64,000 nucleotides of DNA from positions 1 to 64,000 of the forward strand of contig NZ_NIWT01000010.1 in assembly GCF_002236115.1 (NCBI RefSeq). The letters run 5' to 3'. The position numbers and the translations under genes were made by a program. The notes beneath the pieces are model-generated. The model was given only the letters and a program-made list of their open reading frames with translations. It was not told the origin of the DNA and searched no databases. Position 1 is the stretch's first letter, and each line of letters begins with the position of its first letter. Of the stretch, positions 1 through 7,994 are shown in pieces. Origin of the DNA: Pseudomonas jessenii (lineage in GTDB: Bacteria > Pseudomonadota > Gammaproteobacteria > Pseudomonadales > Pseudomonadaceae).

Positions 1-161
1 GCTCAGCAATCGTTGGTTACATCTTTGATTTCTCGCGGAGTAACTTGTGATGCTGATAATCTGTTGACTAGCAGTCTGACCCCACAAGCACCCACACGAA
101 TTGCTTGATTCAGTTGTTAAAGAGCGGTTGGTTAAGATCTTTCGTCTCAACCGAGGCGCGC
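1..161 (-). other. 16S rRNA leader (5' external spacer) of an rRNA operon
   Basis: Read on the minus strand, this stretch matches the conserved transcribed leader that I recall immediately before 16S rRNA in Pseudomonas: a boxA, then a run ending in AACCAACGATTGCTGAGC. The 16S gene should begin a few tens of bases beyond the left edge. Nothing in it codes for protein. Three promoters lie upstream at higher coordinates. The assignment rests on recall of the leader sequence and on the boxA and promoter architecture. Confidence 0.85.
114..126 (-). promoter_or_regulatory. boxA antitermination site of rRNA leader
   Basis: The minus strand reads CGCTCTTTAACAA, close to the boxA consensus TGCTCTTTAACA bound by NusB/NusE. 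It lies in the leader between the promoters and 16S, where rRNA antitermination complexes assemble. Confidence 0.8.
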
Positions 162-189
162 ATTCTACAGCAGCCTCATTTGCTGTCAA
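162..189 (-). promoter_or_regulatory. rRNA operon promoter, proximal
   Basis: The minus strand has TTGACA, a 16-bp spacer and TAGAAT, followed by GCGCGCC, a G+C-rich discriminator typical of stringently controlled stable-RNA promoters. It is the nearest of three tandem promoters to 16S. Confidence 0.8.
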
Positions 190-270
190 GTGATTATTTT
201 CAGAAGCTTTCAAAGTTTCCTTTGTAACTTCAACCACTTGCGCTTCAGATCTCTCGTCAGCGGGAGGCGA

Positions 271-298
271 ATTCTACAGCGTTACACGCTGCTGTCAA
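271..298 (-). promoter_or_regulatory. rRNA operon promoter, middle
   Basis: The minus strand has TTGACA, a 16-bp spacer and TAGAAT, followed by TCGCC. It has the same spacing and nearly the same boxes as the proximal promoter about 109 bp downstream. Confidence 0.75.
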
Positions 299-416
299 CA
301 CCTCTTTTTCAACTCCCTTTGTGCTTCGATGAACTGAAGCAACCCGCTGCCGAAAACTGCGTAACTCTTTGTTTACCAAGGAGTTTTCCGTTTCGACTGC
401 GCCGGAAGTGGGGCGA

Positions 417-444
417 ATTATAGACACCTGAAATCTGCCGTCAA
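417..444 (-). promoter_or_regulatory. rRNA operon promoter, distal
   Basis: The minus strand has TTGACG, a 16-bp spacer and TATAAT, followed by TCGCCCC. It is the most upstream of three tandem sigma-70 promoters and sits directly beside the 3' end of msrQ. Confidence 0.75.
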
Positions 445-451
445 CCACTAT

Positions 452-1072
452 TTACGCCTTTTTGGCAGAAGAGGCCTTTTTAGCCATTAGACGCGGGATT
501 CGACGAGCCACAGGCGGTAGCCGCAGCATTAACAGCAACGCACCTATAGATGCATAGATCACCCACTCTTTCAGGTCGGCGCGCACAATCCAGAGCATAT
601 GCAGTAATCCAAGCCCGAGAATGACATAAGCCAGGCGATGCAACTTCTTCCAGCGGGCACCCAATCGTCGCTGACTGTATCGATTGGAAGTCACCGCCAA
701 TGCCAGCAAACCAAGAAAACCCAACGCCCCGACAATAATGTAAGGCCGCTTGCGCAACTCGACACCCAGCTGCGACCAGTCAAAACCAAGAATGAATGCG
801 CAGTAGCTACCGAGGTGGAGCAGCACATAGGCAAAGCACCACAATCCCAACTGTCGCCGCACGGCATTCCACCCCGCCCAACCGGTGAGTCTCTGCAAAG
901 GCGCCATGCTCAAGGTTACAAGCAGCAGAACAAGCGCCCCCAAACCCAATCGATCGACCAGCACCTTGCCCGGATCCGGCCCGAGGACATCCTCCCAGGC
1001 CTGGTACAGCCACAGCAGCGGCCACACCAGCACCACGACAAAGACACCGATACGCCAAAACGGATAGCGCAT
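452..1072 (-). CDS. msrQ: MsrQ, heme-binding membrane subunit of the MsrPQ methionine sulfoxide reductase
   Basis: This 206-residue protein has about six membrane helices and belongs to the YedZ/MsrQ ferric-reductase-like family. It carries heme and quinone-derived electrons to periplasmic MsrP, which repairs oxidised methionines in envelope proteins. Histidines expected as heme ligands are visible in helices (LLHLGSY near 85, KLHRLAY near 144, LLHMLW near 157). The start codon overlaps the msrP stop by one base (TGATG), so the two are translationally coupled. The gene ends next to the distal rRNA promoter, with no clear terminator between them. Confidence 0.93.
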   Translation of the reverse strand: MRYPFWRIGVFVVVLVWPLLWLYQAWEDVLGPDPGKVLVDRLGLGALVLLLVTLSMAPLQRLTGWAGWNAVRRQLGLWCFAYVLLHLGSYCAFILGFDWSQLGVELRKRPYIIVGALGFLGLLALAVTSNRYSQRRLGARWKKLHRLAYVILGLGLLHMLWIVRADLKEWVIYASIGALLLMLRLPPVARRIPRLMAKKASSAKKA

Positions 1073-2085
1073 CAGTAATTCTTCCTCAGGTCGAGCCCCG
1101 TATATAGAGAGGAGACTTCCTCTGAATAGCCGTTGAACATTTGCGTGTCGCGCACATTGGGCTTGAACAAGCCACTGGGCAGGCGGCGTTCACGCGCCTG
1201 AGTCCAACGAGGATGATCAACGGTGGGATTCACGTTCGCATAAAAGCCATATTCATCCGCAGCAATACTCTGCCAAGTGGTTTTCGGCTGCTCGCTGACC
1301 AGACTGATGCGCACGATTGACTTGATGCTCTTGAAGCCATATTTCCAAGGCACCACCAAACGCAACGGCGCGCCGTTTTGATTAGGCAATTCACGCCCGT
1401 ACATCCCCACTGCGAGAATCGCCAACGGATTCATGGCCTCATCCAGTCGCAACCCTTCCACATAGGGCCAGTCGATCAAGGCAAAACCGGAGCGCTGACC
1501 CGGCATGCTTTGGGGATCCTGCAAGGTTTCGAAGCGGATGAATCTGGCTTTCGAGGTCGGCTCGACTTCTTTGAGCAAGGCCGAGAGCGGAAAACCGATC
1601 CAGGGAATGACCATCGACCAGGCTTCCACGCAACGTAGCCGGTAGATTCGCTCCTCCAACCGATACGGCTTCATGAGGTCCTCCAGCGCATACCGCCCAG
1701 GCTTGCCCACCTCCCCGTCCACCACTACCGACCACGGTTCCGTCTTCAGCGTGCCGGCATTGGCGGCCGGATCACCTTTGTCTGTGCCGAACTCGTAGAA
1801 GTTGTTGTAGTGGGTCGCATCCTTGAACGGCGTGATCGCCTCATCCTTGACGCTGATCGCTCCCCACTGGGTAGCCGGAAGTTTTTCGCTGAACCAGGAA
1901 GGCGCCTTGCCGGGCTCTACATCCGGATAACGCACAGCATCGCCAGCGCTGGCCCATTGCGGCAGGCTGCCCAGAGCGAAGCCCGCAACCGTGGCGCCGA
2001 GCACTTTGCGTCGAGAAAGATAGAGGGATTCAGGCGTAACGTCCGACTCGTGGCAGTCGGACGTTCTGGGGACTTTGATCAGCAT
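1072..2085 (-). CDS. msrP: MsrP, periplasmic molybdopterin-dependent protein-methionine-sulfoxide reductase
   Basis: This 337-residue catalytic subunit belongs to the sulfite-oxidase fold family (YedY). A twin-arginine signal (SRRKVLG, near residue 26, then a hydrophobic stretch ending in ASA) directs folded, Mo-loaded protein to the periplasm. The conserved RLRCVEAWSM segment holds the cysteine expected to bind molybdenum. The start at 2085 is preferred because GGAG lies eight bases upstream and the Tat motif falls at the usual distance. A longer reading from 2241 would run back into pssA. Next in the transcript is msrQ. Confidence 0.93.
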   Translation of the reverse strand: MLIKVPRTSDCHESDVTPESLYLSRRKVLGATVAGFALGSLPQWASAGDAVRYPDVEPGKAPSWFSEKLPATQWGAISVKDEAITPFKDATHYNNFYEFGTDKGDPAANAGTLKTEPWSVVVDGEVGKPGRYALEDLMKPYRLEERIYRLRCVEAWSMVIPWIGFPLSALLKEVEPTSKARFIRFETLQDPQSMPGQRSGFALIDWPYVEGLRLDEAMNPLAILAVGMYGRELPNQNGAPLRLVVPWKYGFKSIKSIVRISLVSEQPKTTWQSIAADEYGFYANVNPTVDHPRWTQARERRLPSGLFKPNVRDTQMFNGYSEEVSSLYTGLDLRKNY

Positions 2086-2143
2086 GGTTACTCCGCAGCT
2101 TTGGAGGACAGATGCACCCATAGACTGCGGAGTATGAGGGAAA

Positions 2144-2998
2144 TTACGCGCTCTTGTTACGGCGAAGACGTAACAGATATTGAACCGGGCCGGAGGCTGC
2201 ATAGGCGAGAAACACCAGCAGCAGGATGCGCGGAGGGTCACTGAACACCACTGCGAACACCAGCACCACGGCGAGAATCGCCACGAAAGGCACTCGCCCC
2301 TTCAGGTCCAGCTCCTTGAAGCTGTTGTACTTGATGTTGCTGACCATCAGCATGCCGGCCGCCGCAACCATCAGCGCAACCAGGAAGGACATCTTGGAAC
2401 CCTGAATGCCGTAGTCACTGAACGCCCAGACGATACCTGCAACCACACCCGCAGCGGCAGGACTGGCCAGACCGATGAAGTAGCGCTTGTCCGCCGTACC
2501 GACCTGAGTGTTGAAGCGCGCAAGGCGCAAGGCCGCGCCCGCCACATAGATGAAGGCGACCATCCAGCCAACCTTGCCCATGTCACCCAAGGCCCAACCG
2601 AAGGCCAGCAATGCCGGGGCAACACCAAAGGCAACCATGTCCGACAGCGAGTCGTACTCGGCACCGAAGGCGCTCTGGGTATTGGTCATGCGGGCCACGC
2701 GCCCATCAAGACCATCGAGCACCATTGCGACGAAGATCGCGATGGCCGCGAACGCGAAATACTTGCTCGCATTGGCCGAGTCACCGGCACTCAAGGCCGC
2801 CTGGGCGCTCATTGAGTTGATGATGGAATAGAACCCTGCGAACAGATTCGCAGTGGTGAACAGATTCGGCAGAAGATAGATACCACGATGCCGGACTTTA
2901 CGACCTTCGGCGTCATGCCCTTCCTCGACATGTTCATCGATGGGCAGCAGGCTTTCGGCGTCAGAAGCCTGGTTTGGCTCTTCGGGGCGTTCGCTCAT
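2144..2998 (-). CDS. pssA: CDP-diacylglycerol-serine O-phosphatidyltransferase
   Basis: This enzyme makes phosphatidylserine from CDP-diacylglycerol and L-serine, the first committed step to phosphatidylethanolamine. The 284-residue protein has a charged N-terminus and several membrane helices. It carries the CDP-alcohol phosphatidyltransferase signature DG-x2-R-x-AR-x8-G-x3-D-x3-D, seen as VLDGLDGRVARMT followed by GAEYDSLSD. It is the integral-membrane (type II) form, not the E. coli-type peripheral enzyme. The start at 2998 has AAGG at good spacing. An ATG two codons upstream (3004) is also possible. A terminator separates it from ilvC upstream. Confidence 0.92.
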   Translation of the reverse strand: MSERPEEPNQASDAESLLPIDEHVEEGHDAEGRKVRHRGIYLLPNLFTTANLFAGFYSIINSMSAQAALSAGDSANASKYFAFAAIAIFVAMVLDGLDGRVARMTNTQSAFGAEYDSLSDMVAFGVAPALLAFGWALGDMGKVGWMVAFIYVAGAALRLARFNTQVGTADKRYFIGLASPAAAGVVAGIVWAFSDYGIQGSKMSFLVALMVAAAGMLMVSNIKYNSFKELDLKGRVPFVAILAVVLVFAVVFSDPPRILLLVFLAYAASGPVQYLLRLRRNKSA

Positions 2999-3095
2999 GG
3001 ACATTACCTTGCAACGGGTGGAAAGTTTGGACAGGTGTCTGGGACGACGGTTCGGCCGCAAACGATGCAGCTTTATACCAGAACCGGCCCCCCAA

Positions 3096-3128
3096 ACGAA
3101 AAAACGCGGCCTAAGCCGCGTTTTTCGT
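3096..3128 (-). terminator. Intrinsic terminator after ilvC
   Basis: A GCCGCG/CGCGGC stem with a CTAA-type loop is flanked by A and T runs on both sides. On the minus strand the stem is followed by TTTTTT. It lies 14 bases after the ilvC stop and before pssA, so it should end the ilv transcript. Confidence 0.85.
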
Positions 3129-3141
3129 ACAAGCGCGTGAC

Positions 3142-4158
3142 TTAGTTTTTAGCTTTGTCGACGATCTTGTTGGCACCGATCCACGGCATCATGGAGCGCA
3201 GTTGCTCACCGATGATTTCGATACCGTGAGCGGCGTTGTTACGACGCTTGGCGGTCATCGAAGGATAGCCGGTAGCGCCTTCGCTGATGAACATCTTGGC
3301 GTATTCGCCGTCCTGAATACGTTTCAGGGCGTTGCGCATGGCCTGACGGGATTCGGCGTTGATGACTTCAGGGCCGGTCACGTACTCGCCGTATTCGGCG
3401 TTGTTGGAGATCGAGTAGTTCATGTTGGCGATACCGCCTTCGTACATGAGGTCAACGATCAGCTTCAGTTCGTGCAGGCACTCGAAGTAGGCCATTTCCG
3501 GCGCGTAGCCAGCTTCAACCAGGGTTTCGAAACCGGCCTTGACCAGCTCAACGGTACCGCCGCACAGAACGGCTTGTTCGCCGAACAGGTCGGTTTCAGT
3601 CTCGTCCTTGAAGGTGGTTTCGATGATGCCGGTACGACCGCCGCCAACGCCGGCAGCGTAGGACAGGGCGACGTTCTTGGCGTTGCCCGAGGCGTCCTGG
3701 TAGATAGCGATCAGGTCAGGGATACCGCCACCCTTCACGAACTCGGAACGTACGGTGTGGCCTGGAGCCTTCGGCGCGATCATGATCACGTCGAGGTCAG
3801 CGCGCGGCACAACCTGGTTGTAGTGGATCGCGAAGCCGTGGGAGAAGGCCAGGGTGGCGCCTTTCTTGATGTTCGGCTCGATTTCGTTCTTGTACAGGGA
3901 GGACTGGAATTCGTCCGGGGTCAGGATCATGACCAGGTCGGCAGCTGCAACAGCAGAAGCAACGTCGGTCACTTTCAGGCCGTGGGCTTCAGCCTTGGCA
4001 ACGGTAGCCGAACCTTTACGCAGGCCGACAGTCACGTCAACGCCGGAGTCTTTCAGGTTGCACGCTTGAGCGTGGCCCTGGGAACCGTAACCGATGATGG
4101 CAACTTTCTTGCCCTGGATGATCGACAGGTCGCAGTCTTTATCGTAGAAAACTTTCAT
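3142..4158 (-). CDS. ilvC: Ketol-acid reductoisomerase (NADP+)
   Basis: This enzyme converts 2-acetolactate or 2-aceto-2-hydroxybutyrate to the dihydroxy acids, the second step of valine, leucine and isoleucine synthesis. At 338 residues it is the short class I form. The N-terminal Rossmann motif GYGSQGHAQACNLKDSG (near 25) binds NADPH. The C-terminal knotted domain carries the Mg-binding acidic residues (DLFGEQAVLCGG and the ECLHELKLIVDLMYEGG segment). It follows ilvI-ilvH on the same strand with a 45-bp gap and is closed by a terminator. Confidence 0.97.
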   Translation of the reverse strand: MKVFYDKDCDLSIIQGKKVAIIGYGSQGHAQACNLKDSGVDVTVGLRKGSATVAKAEAHGLKVTDVASAVAAADLVMILTPDEFQSSLYKNEIEPNIKKGATLAFSHGFAIHYNQVVPRADLDVIMIAPKAPGHTVRSEFVKGGGIPDLIAIYQDASGNAKNVALSYAAGVGGGRTGIIETTFKDETETDLFGEQAVLCGGTVELVKAGFETLVEAGYAPEMAYFECLHELKLIVDLMYEGGIANMNYSISNNAEYGEYVTGPEVINAESRQAMRNALKRIQDGEYAKMFISEGATGYPSMTAKRRNNAAHGIEIIGEQLRSMMPWIGANKIVDKAKN

Positions 4159-4203
4159 GAATTTCCCCTATATCAGGCCGTTCAGGCCGTTCGCTAATTT
4201 GGT

Positions 4204-4695
4204 TTAGATGCTGAGTACTTTGTCGCCGCGGGCAATGCCGGTCACGCCACTACGGACGGTCTCCAGAATCGAGGCGGTGCCAATGGACTGAATGAAGCTG
4301 TCGAGCTTGTCGCTGGTACCGGTCAGTTGAACGGTATACACGCTGGCGCTGACATCGACGATCTGTCCACGGTAAATATCGGTAGTGCGCTTGATCTCGG
4401 CACGCTGGGCGCCGGTGGCCTTGACCTTGACCAGCATCAGTTCGCGCTCGATGTGAGCACTCTCCGACAGGTCGACCAGTTTTACCACTTCGATCAGCTT
4501 GTTCAGGTTCTTGGTGATCTGCTCGATGATTTCATCGTGACCGACCGTGGTCAGCGTCAGACGCGACAGGGTCGGGTCTTCGGTTGGTGCCACAGTCAGG
4601 CTTTCGATGTTGTAGTTGCGCTGCGAGAACAGGCCAACCACACGAGACAGAGCACCGGGTTCGTTTTCCAGAAGCAAGGAAATAATGTGCCGCAT
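4204..4695 (-). CDS. ilvH: Acetolactate synthase small (regulatory) subunit
   Basis: This 163-residue regulatory partner of IlvI confers valine feedback inhibition. It opens with an ACT domain (MRHIISLLLENEPGALSRVV, residues 1-80) followed by the ALS_ss C-terminal domain. The start at 4695 lies two bases after the ilvI stop, the expected tight coupling for subunits made in fixed ratio. A possible longer start at 4725 would overlap ilvI and add residues foreign to the family. Confidence 0.96.
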   Translation of the reverse strand: MRHIISLLLENEPGALSRVVGLFSQRNYNIESLTVAPTEDPTLSRLTLTTVGHDEIIEQITKNLNKLIEVVKLVDLSESAHIERELMLVKVKATGAQRAEIKRTTDIYRGQIVDVSASVYTVQLTGTSDKLDSFIQSIGTASILETVRSGVTGIARGDKVLSI

Positions 4696-4697
4696 GA

Positions 4698-6422
4698 TTA
4701 GGTACGCTCCGTCTTGCTCAGCCACATATCGCGCATGGAGCCGTCTTTGATCTGCATCGGGTAGACGTGCTCGCTGGTATCGACCGAAATATCGATCACC
4801 ACCAGGCGATCTTTCATGGCGAACGCTTCTTCCATCTTCGACTTCAAATCTTTCGATTCAGTGATGCGCACGCCAACGTGACCATAGGCTTCAGCCAGCT
4901 TGACGAAGTCAGGCAACGACTCCATGTAGGAGTGCGAGTGACGGCTGCCATAGCTCATGTCCTGCCACTGACGAACCATACCCAGAACGCCGTTGTTCAG
5001 AATGACGATTTTTACCGGCAAACCGTATTGCAGACAGGTGGACAGCTCCTGGATGTTCATCTGGATACTGCCTTCGCCCGTCACACAGGCGACGTCGGCA
5101 TCCGGATAGCTCAACTGAATGCCCATGGCCGCCGGGAAACCGAAGCCCATGGTGCCCAGGCCACCGGAGTTGATCCAGCGGTTCGGCTTGTTGAACTTGT
5201 AGTACTGCGCAGCAAACATCTGGTGCTGACCCACGTCGGAGGTCACAAAGGCATCGCCATTGGTCACTTCGCACAGGGTTTCGATCACGGTCTGAGGCTT
5301 GATCTTGCTGCCGTCGCCCTTGTCATACGGGAACAGGCCGCGATCACCGCGCCACTCGTCAACCTGCTTCCACCAGCTGGCAACGGACTCCTTGTTCGGG
5401 GTCTCGCCGATTTCCTTGAGGATCGCGACCATTTCGGTCAGGACACTCTCAACCGGCCCCACGATAGGCACGTCGGCCTTGATGGTCTTGGAGATCGAAG
5501 CCGGGTCGATGTCGATGTGAATGATCTTGGCGTTCGGGCAGAACTTCGACGCGCCGTTGATGACACGGTCGTCGAAACGTGCGCCGACAGCGAGGATCAC
5601 GTCAGCATGGTGCATCGCCAGGTTGGCGGTGTAGCTGCCGTGCATGCCGAGCATGCCGATGAACTGACGGTCGGTGCCAGGGTAGCCACCGAGGCCCATC
5701 AGGGTATTGGTCACTGGCAGGTTGAGCATCTTCGCCAGTTCGGTCAGTGGTGCGGAACCACCGCCCAGGATCACGCCGCCGCCCGAGTACAACACAGGAC
5801 GCTTGGCCGCCAGGAGCATTTCTGCCGCCTTGCGGATTTGACCGGAGTGACCGCGAACAGCCGGGCTGTAGGAACGCAGCTTGGCTTTTTTCGGGAAGAC
5901 GTATTCGAACTTCTCGGCCGGGTTGGTCATGTCTTTCGGGATATCGACAACGACCGGGCCAGGACGACCGGATTGCGCCAGGTAGAACGCCTTCTTCATG
6001 ACTTCCGGGATTTCCGACGCGTGCTTGATCATGAAGCTGTGCTTCACGATCGGCCGGGAGATACCGATCATGTCGGTTTCCTGGAACGCATCGGTGCCAA
6101 CCATGGTGCTAGGCACCTGGCCGGAAATGATCACCATCGGAATGGAGTCCATGTAGGCGGTGGCGATACCGGTGATGGCGTTTGTTGCGCCAGGACCGGA
6201 AGTCACCAGTACCACGCCGGCTTTACCGGTGGCACGGGCGTAGCCGTCAGCCATATGGGTAGCCGCTTGCTCGTGACGAACCAGGATGTGGGTCACTTCC
6301 GGTTCTTTGAACAGGGCATCGTAGACATGAAGAAGAGCACCACCCGGGTACCCGTAGATATATTTGACGCCTTCGTCACGCAAGAAGCGGACGAGCATCT
6401 CACCGCCAGATAAAAGCTCCAC
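4698..6422 (-). CDS. ilvI: Acetolactate synthase large (catalytic) subunit
   Basis: This thiamine-diphosphate enzyme condenses pyruvate with pyruvate or 2-oxobutyrate, the first common step of branched-chain amino acid synthesis. The 574-residue protein shows the three family domains: the N-terminal PYR domain with the catalytic glutamate (VRHEQAATHMADGYARATG), the central FAD-binding domain, and the C-terminal PP domain with GEGSIQMNIQELSTC. The GTG at 6422 is chosen because GGTGA sits at ideal spacing and the protein then starts ELLSGGEML. A GTG three codons upstream (6431) is possible. It is preceded by a leader of about 260 bases with a candidate peptide. Confidence 0.95.
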   Translation of the reverse strand: MELLSGGEMLVRFLRDEGVKYIYGYPGGALLHVYDALFKEPEVTHILVRHEQAATHMADGYARATGKAGVVLVTSGPGATNAITGIATAYMDSIPMVIISGQVPSTMVGTDAFQETDMIGISRPIVKHSFMIKHASEIPEVMKKAFYLAQSGRPGPVVVDIPKDMTNPAEKFEYVFPKKAKLRSYSPAVRGHSGQIRKAAEMLLAAKRPVLYSGGGVILGGGSAPLTELAKMLNLPVTNTLMGLGGYPGTDRQFIGMLGMHGSYTANLAMHHADVILAVGARFDDRVINGASKFCPNAKIIHIDIDPASISKTIKADVPIVGPVESVLTEMVAILKEIGETPNKESVASWWKQVDEWRGDRGLFPYDKGDGSKIKPQTVIETLCEVTNGDAFVTSDVGQHQMFAAQYYKFNKPNRWINSGGLGTMGFGFPAAMGIQLSYPDADVACVTGEGSIQMNIQELSTCLQYGLPVKIVILNNGVLGMVRQWQDMSYGSRHSHSYMESLPDFVKLAEAYGHVGVRITESKDLKSKMEEAFAMKDRLVVIDISVDTSEHVYPMQIKDGSMRDMWLSKTERT

Positions 6423-6521
6423 GTTGCTCACCTCTAAAACGCCAGAATACCGCCCACGAAAAATGGGACGGGTCTTAATAGGTTTACTTCTCGGCAGAGC
6501 ATGAGCGACGGTGGTCGCCGA

Positions 6522-6638
6522 CTACGTCAGCACTGACTGAGCAAGTATTGGGATCGTCCCAAGTGTTGCGGGGCTTTCCCACCCAGCGCGAGGTAACGCG
6601 TTGCGGGTGTAACAGGTCGACGCGGATATGCGCCTCAT
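6522..6638 (-). CDS. Candidate 38-residue leader peptide upstream of ilvI
   Basis: An ATG-to-TAG frame of 38 codons lies between the best ilvI promoter and ilvI, ending about 100 bases before the gene. Its last 14 residues, TLGTIPILAQSVLT, contain six Ile/Leu/Val, the amino acids made by the operon. That is suggestive of, but does not prove, a leader peptide for attenuation. No strong ribosome-binding site precedes it, and no classical terminator with a T-run follows, only a weak bulged hairpin just before ilvI. It may be chance. Confidence 0.25.
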   Translation of the reverse strand: MRRISASTCYTRNALPRAGWESPATLGTIPILAQSVLT

Positions 6639-6688
6639 GATCTGCTGAGAGGGTCTGCTTCTGGCAGTCCCTGTACAGCGGACTTTGG

Positions 6689-6717
6689 ATTCTTCTGTTT
6701 CGGCCTTCGCAAGTCAA
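6689..6717 (-). promoter_or_regulatory. Candidate ilvIHC promoter
   Basis: The minus strand has TTGACT, a 17-bp spacer and AAGAAT, predicting a start near 6682 and a leader of about 260 bases before ilvI. An 8-bp inverted repeat lies just upstream at 6725-6749. The assignment comes from box similarity only. Confidence 0.5.
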
Positions 6718-6724
6718 GTCGTCT

Positions 6725-6749
6725 ATGTGCTTTATTCTACTAAGCACAT
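6725..6749. promoter_or_regulatory. Inverted repeat upstream of ilvI promoter (possible operator)
   Basis: ATGTGCTT and AAGCACAT form a perfect 8-bp inverted repeat around a 9-base centre that itself contains TAGAAT on the minus strand. Its position, beginning eight bases upstream of the -35 box of the candidate ilvI promoter, fits an operator for a dimeric regulator such as an Lrp-type protein. The regulator is inference. Confidence 0.4.
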
Positions 6750-6869
6750 GAGAACGCAAGAAAAAACCCGTAAATCCACCCCGTGTTAGCTTTGATTGCG
6801 CAACTTTTGGCAAAAAATTGGCACGCGAATGCACTTACCCTGAAACGGCCGACAAAATAGAGAGATATT

Positions 6870-6897
6870 GTGAACAACTGCCAGCGGACACTGGCAG
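6870..6897 (-). terminator. Possible terminator after yqcC-like gene
   Basis: CTGCCAG and CTGGCAG form a 7-bp stem with a 6-base loop a few bases after the stop of the YqcC-family gene, followed on the minus strand by TTGTT. The T-run is weak, so efficiency is uncertain. Confidence 0.5.
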
Positions 6898-6905
6898 CTT
6901 CGGGC

Positions 6906-7241
6906 TCAGCGGGACGCGGTGATCAGTTGATCGAATTCTTTGAGCAGCACCTGTAACTGCCGATCCCTACCCTGGACATTGCGCCCGGCAAAGACCATTT
7001 CAGCCATTTCCTGAATGCCCGAAGCATTGGGTAGCGGCAAATCCTGCTCGAGGATCATCTTCATGCGTGGCAGGAAGATCCATTGCAGCCATTGCTCGAA
7101 ATCCAGTGTGTCGACCGAAAACGGCTCGACACTGGAAAGCGCTTCGGCAGAGGGCGGGACTTCATCCCACCACCCTTGCACCCGCAACTCGCGCTCGATC
7201 AACAACAGTTGATCGGCGATTTTCAGAAAGCGCACATCCAT
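6906..7241 (-). CDS. YqcC family protein
   Basis: This 111-residue acidic cytoplasmic protein is of the YqcC/DUF446 type, recognisable by the WWDEVPPS and FEQWLQWIFLPRM segments. Its biochemical role is unknown. The ATG at 7241 overlaps the stop of the lpoP gene (TGATG), and a GTG one codon earlier is an alternative. It is the last gene of the mrcB-lpoP transcript and is followed by a weak terminator. No signal peptide or membrane segment is visible. Confidence 0.8.
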   Translation of the reverse strand: MDVRFLKIADQLLLIERELRVQGWWDEVPPSAEALSSVEPFSVDTLDFEQWLQWIFLPRMKMILEQDLPLPNASGIQEMAEMVFAGRNVQGRDRQLQVLLKEFDQLITASR

Positions 7242-7978
7242 CACAGCGTTACCTTGGCCTTCTGTCGAGCCAATGTCGCGCCCTGGGAGTCACCCTGCTT
7301 TTCACGCGCCTGGGCAATCAGCTCCCACAAGTTGGCCTGAAGGGCTGGACGGCCATTGGCAAAGGTCAGTCCACGGCGAGCGAACTGCTCGGCTTGGGCC
7401 GCATCGCCCTGAGCCATGCGTACCTGGGCCAGACGGAAAAGCACCTGCGGCTCACGCGGAGCAACGCGCTGGGCGCGTTCGAGGCTGGAGGAGGCACCAT
7501 TGAGATCACCGCTCGCCTGTTGCTGTTGAGCGGTAGTCAGCAACGCCAATACCGGGCCGTCCAGTTGCTCGTCGGCAGAAAGTCCGCCCGAACTGGCCGA
7601 TGGAATCCCGCTTGGCGACGACGGCATGCTGTAGCTGCCCTGATTGATCGGCGCCGATTGGACCGGCGACGTGTCAATCGGCCCCGGCGTGATCGGACCC
7701 GGGGTAATCGGCGTGGTGCTGATCGGCGTCGAAGTCGTTGCCGCGCCTGGCACCATCACCACTACGCCGCTGTCACCTTGCGGAATCGCCTGGGTCTGCG
7801 ACTGCCCCTGCGCAGGGCGCTTGACGGTCGTCTGGCGGAAACCGCCATTGGCCGAGATCCGCTCACTGTTGGACACGGCGGTGCCGGAATCCACAACCGG
7901 AATCGAGCCACGTTGTACGCTAGAGCAACCGCTGAGCAAAGCTACGGCGGCAACCGCTGGAATCAACCACTTGTTCAC
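7241..7978 (-). CDS. lpoP: LpoP-type outer-membrane lipoprotein, activator of PBP1b
   Basis: This 245-residue lipoprotein has a signal peptide ending in the lipobox LLSGC (Cys near 18). A Pro/Ser/Thr-rich linker follows (repeated PITPGPI units, residues about 85-130), then a C-terminal tetratricopeptide-like helical region (residues about 140-240). In Pseudomonas the TPR lipoprotein encoded directly after PBP1b is LpoP, which stimulates the synthase from the outer membrane. That role is taken from the family and from this adjacency. It lies 16 bases after mrcB and overlaps the next gene. Confidence 0.82.
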   Translation of the reverse strand: MNKWLIPAVAAVALLSGCSSVQRGSIPVVDSGTAVSNSERISANGGFRQTTVKRPAQGQSQTQAIPQGDSGVVVMVPGAATTSTPISTTPITPGPITPGPIDTSPVQSAPINQGSYSMPSSPSGIPSASSGGLSADEQLDGPVLALLTTAQQQQASGDLNGASSSLERAQRVAPREPQVLFRLAQVRMAQGDAAQAEQFARRGLTFANGRPALQANLWELIAQAREKQGDSQGATLARQKAKVTL

Positions 7979-7994
7979 TTGAAACCCTCTTTGC

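Noticed and set aside
190..423. Open frame in the rRNA leader and promoter region
   Set aside because: It runs through three tandem promoters on the other strand and has no sensible protein features.
4767..6413. Plus-strand frame of about 550 codons opposite ilvI
   Set aside because: It is a shadow frame of the conserved acetolactate synthase gene with no family motif or ribosome-binding site.
6438..6470. Hairpin before ilvI considered as an attenuator terminator
   Set aside because: The stem is bulged and short, and the downstream bases lack a T-run, so it was kept only as part of the leader finding.
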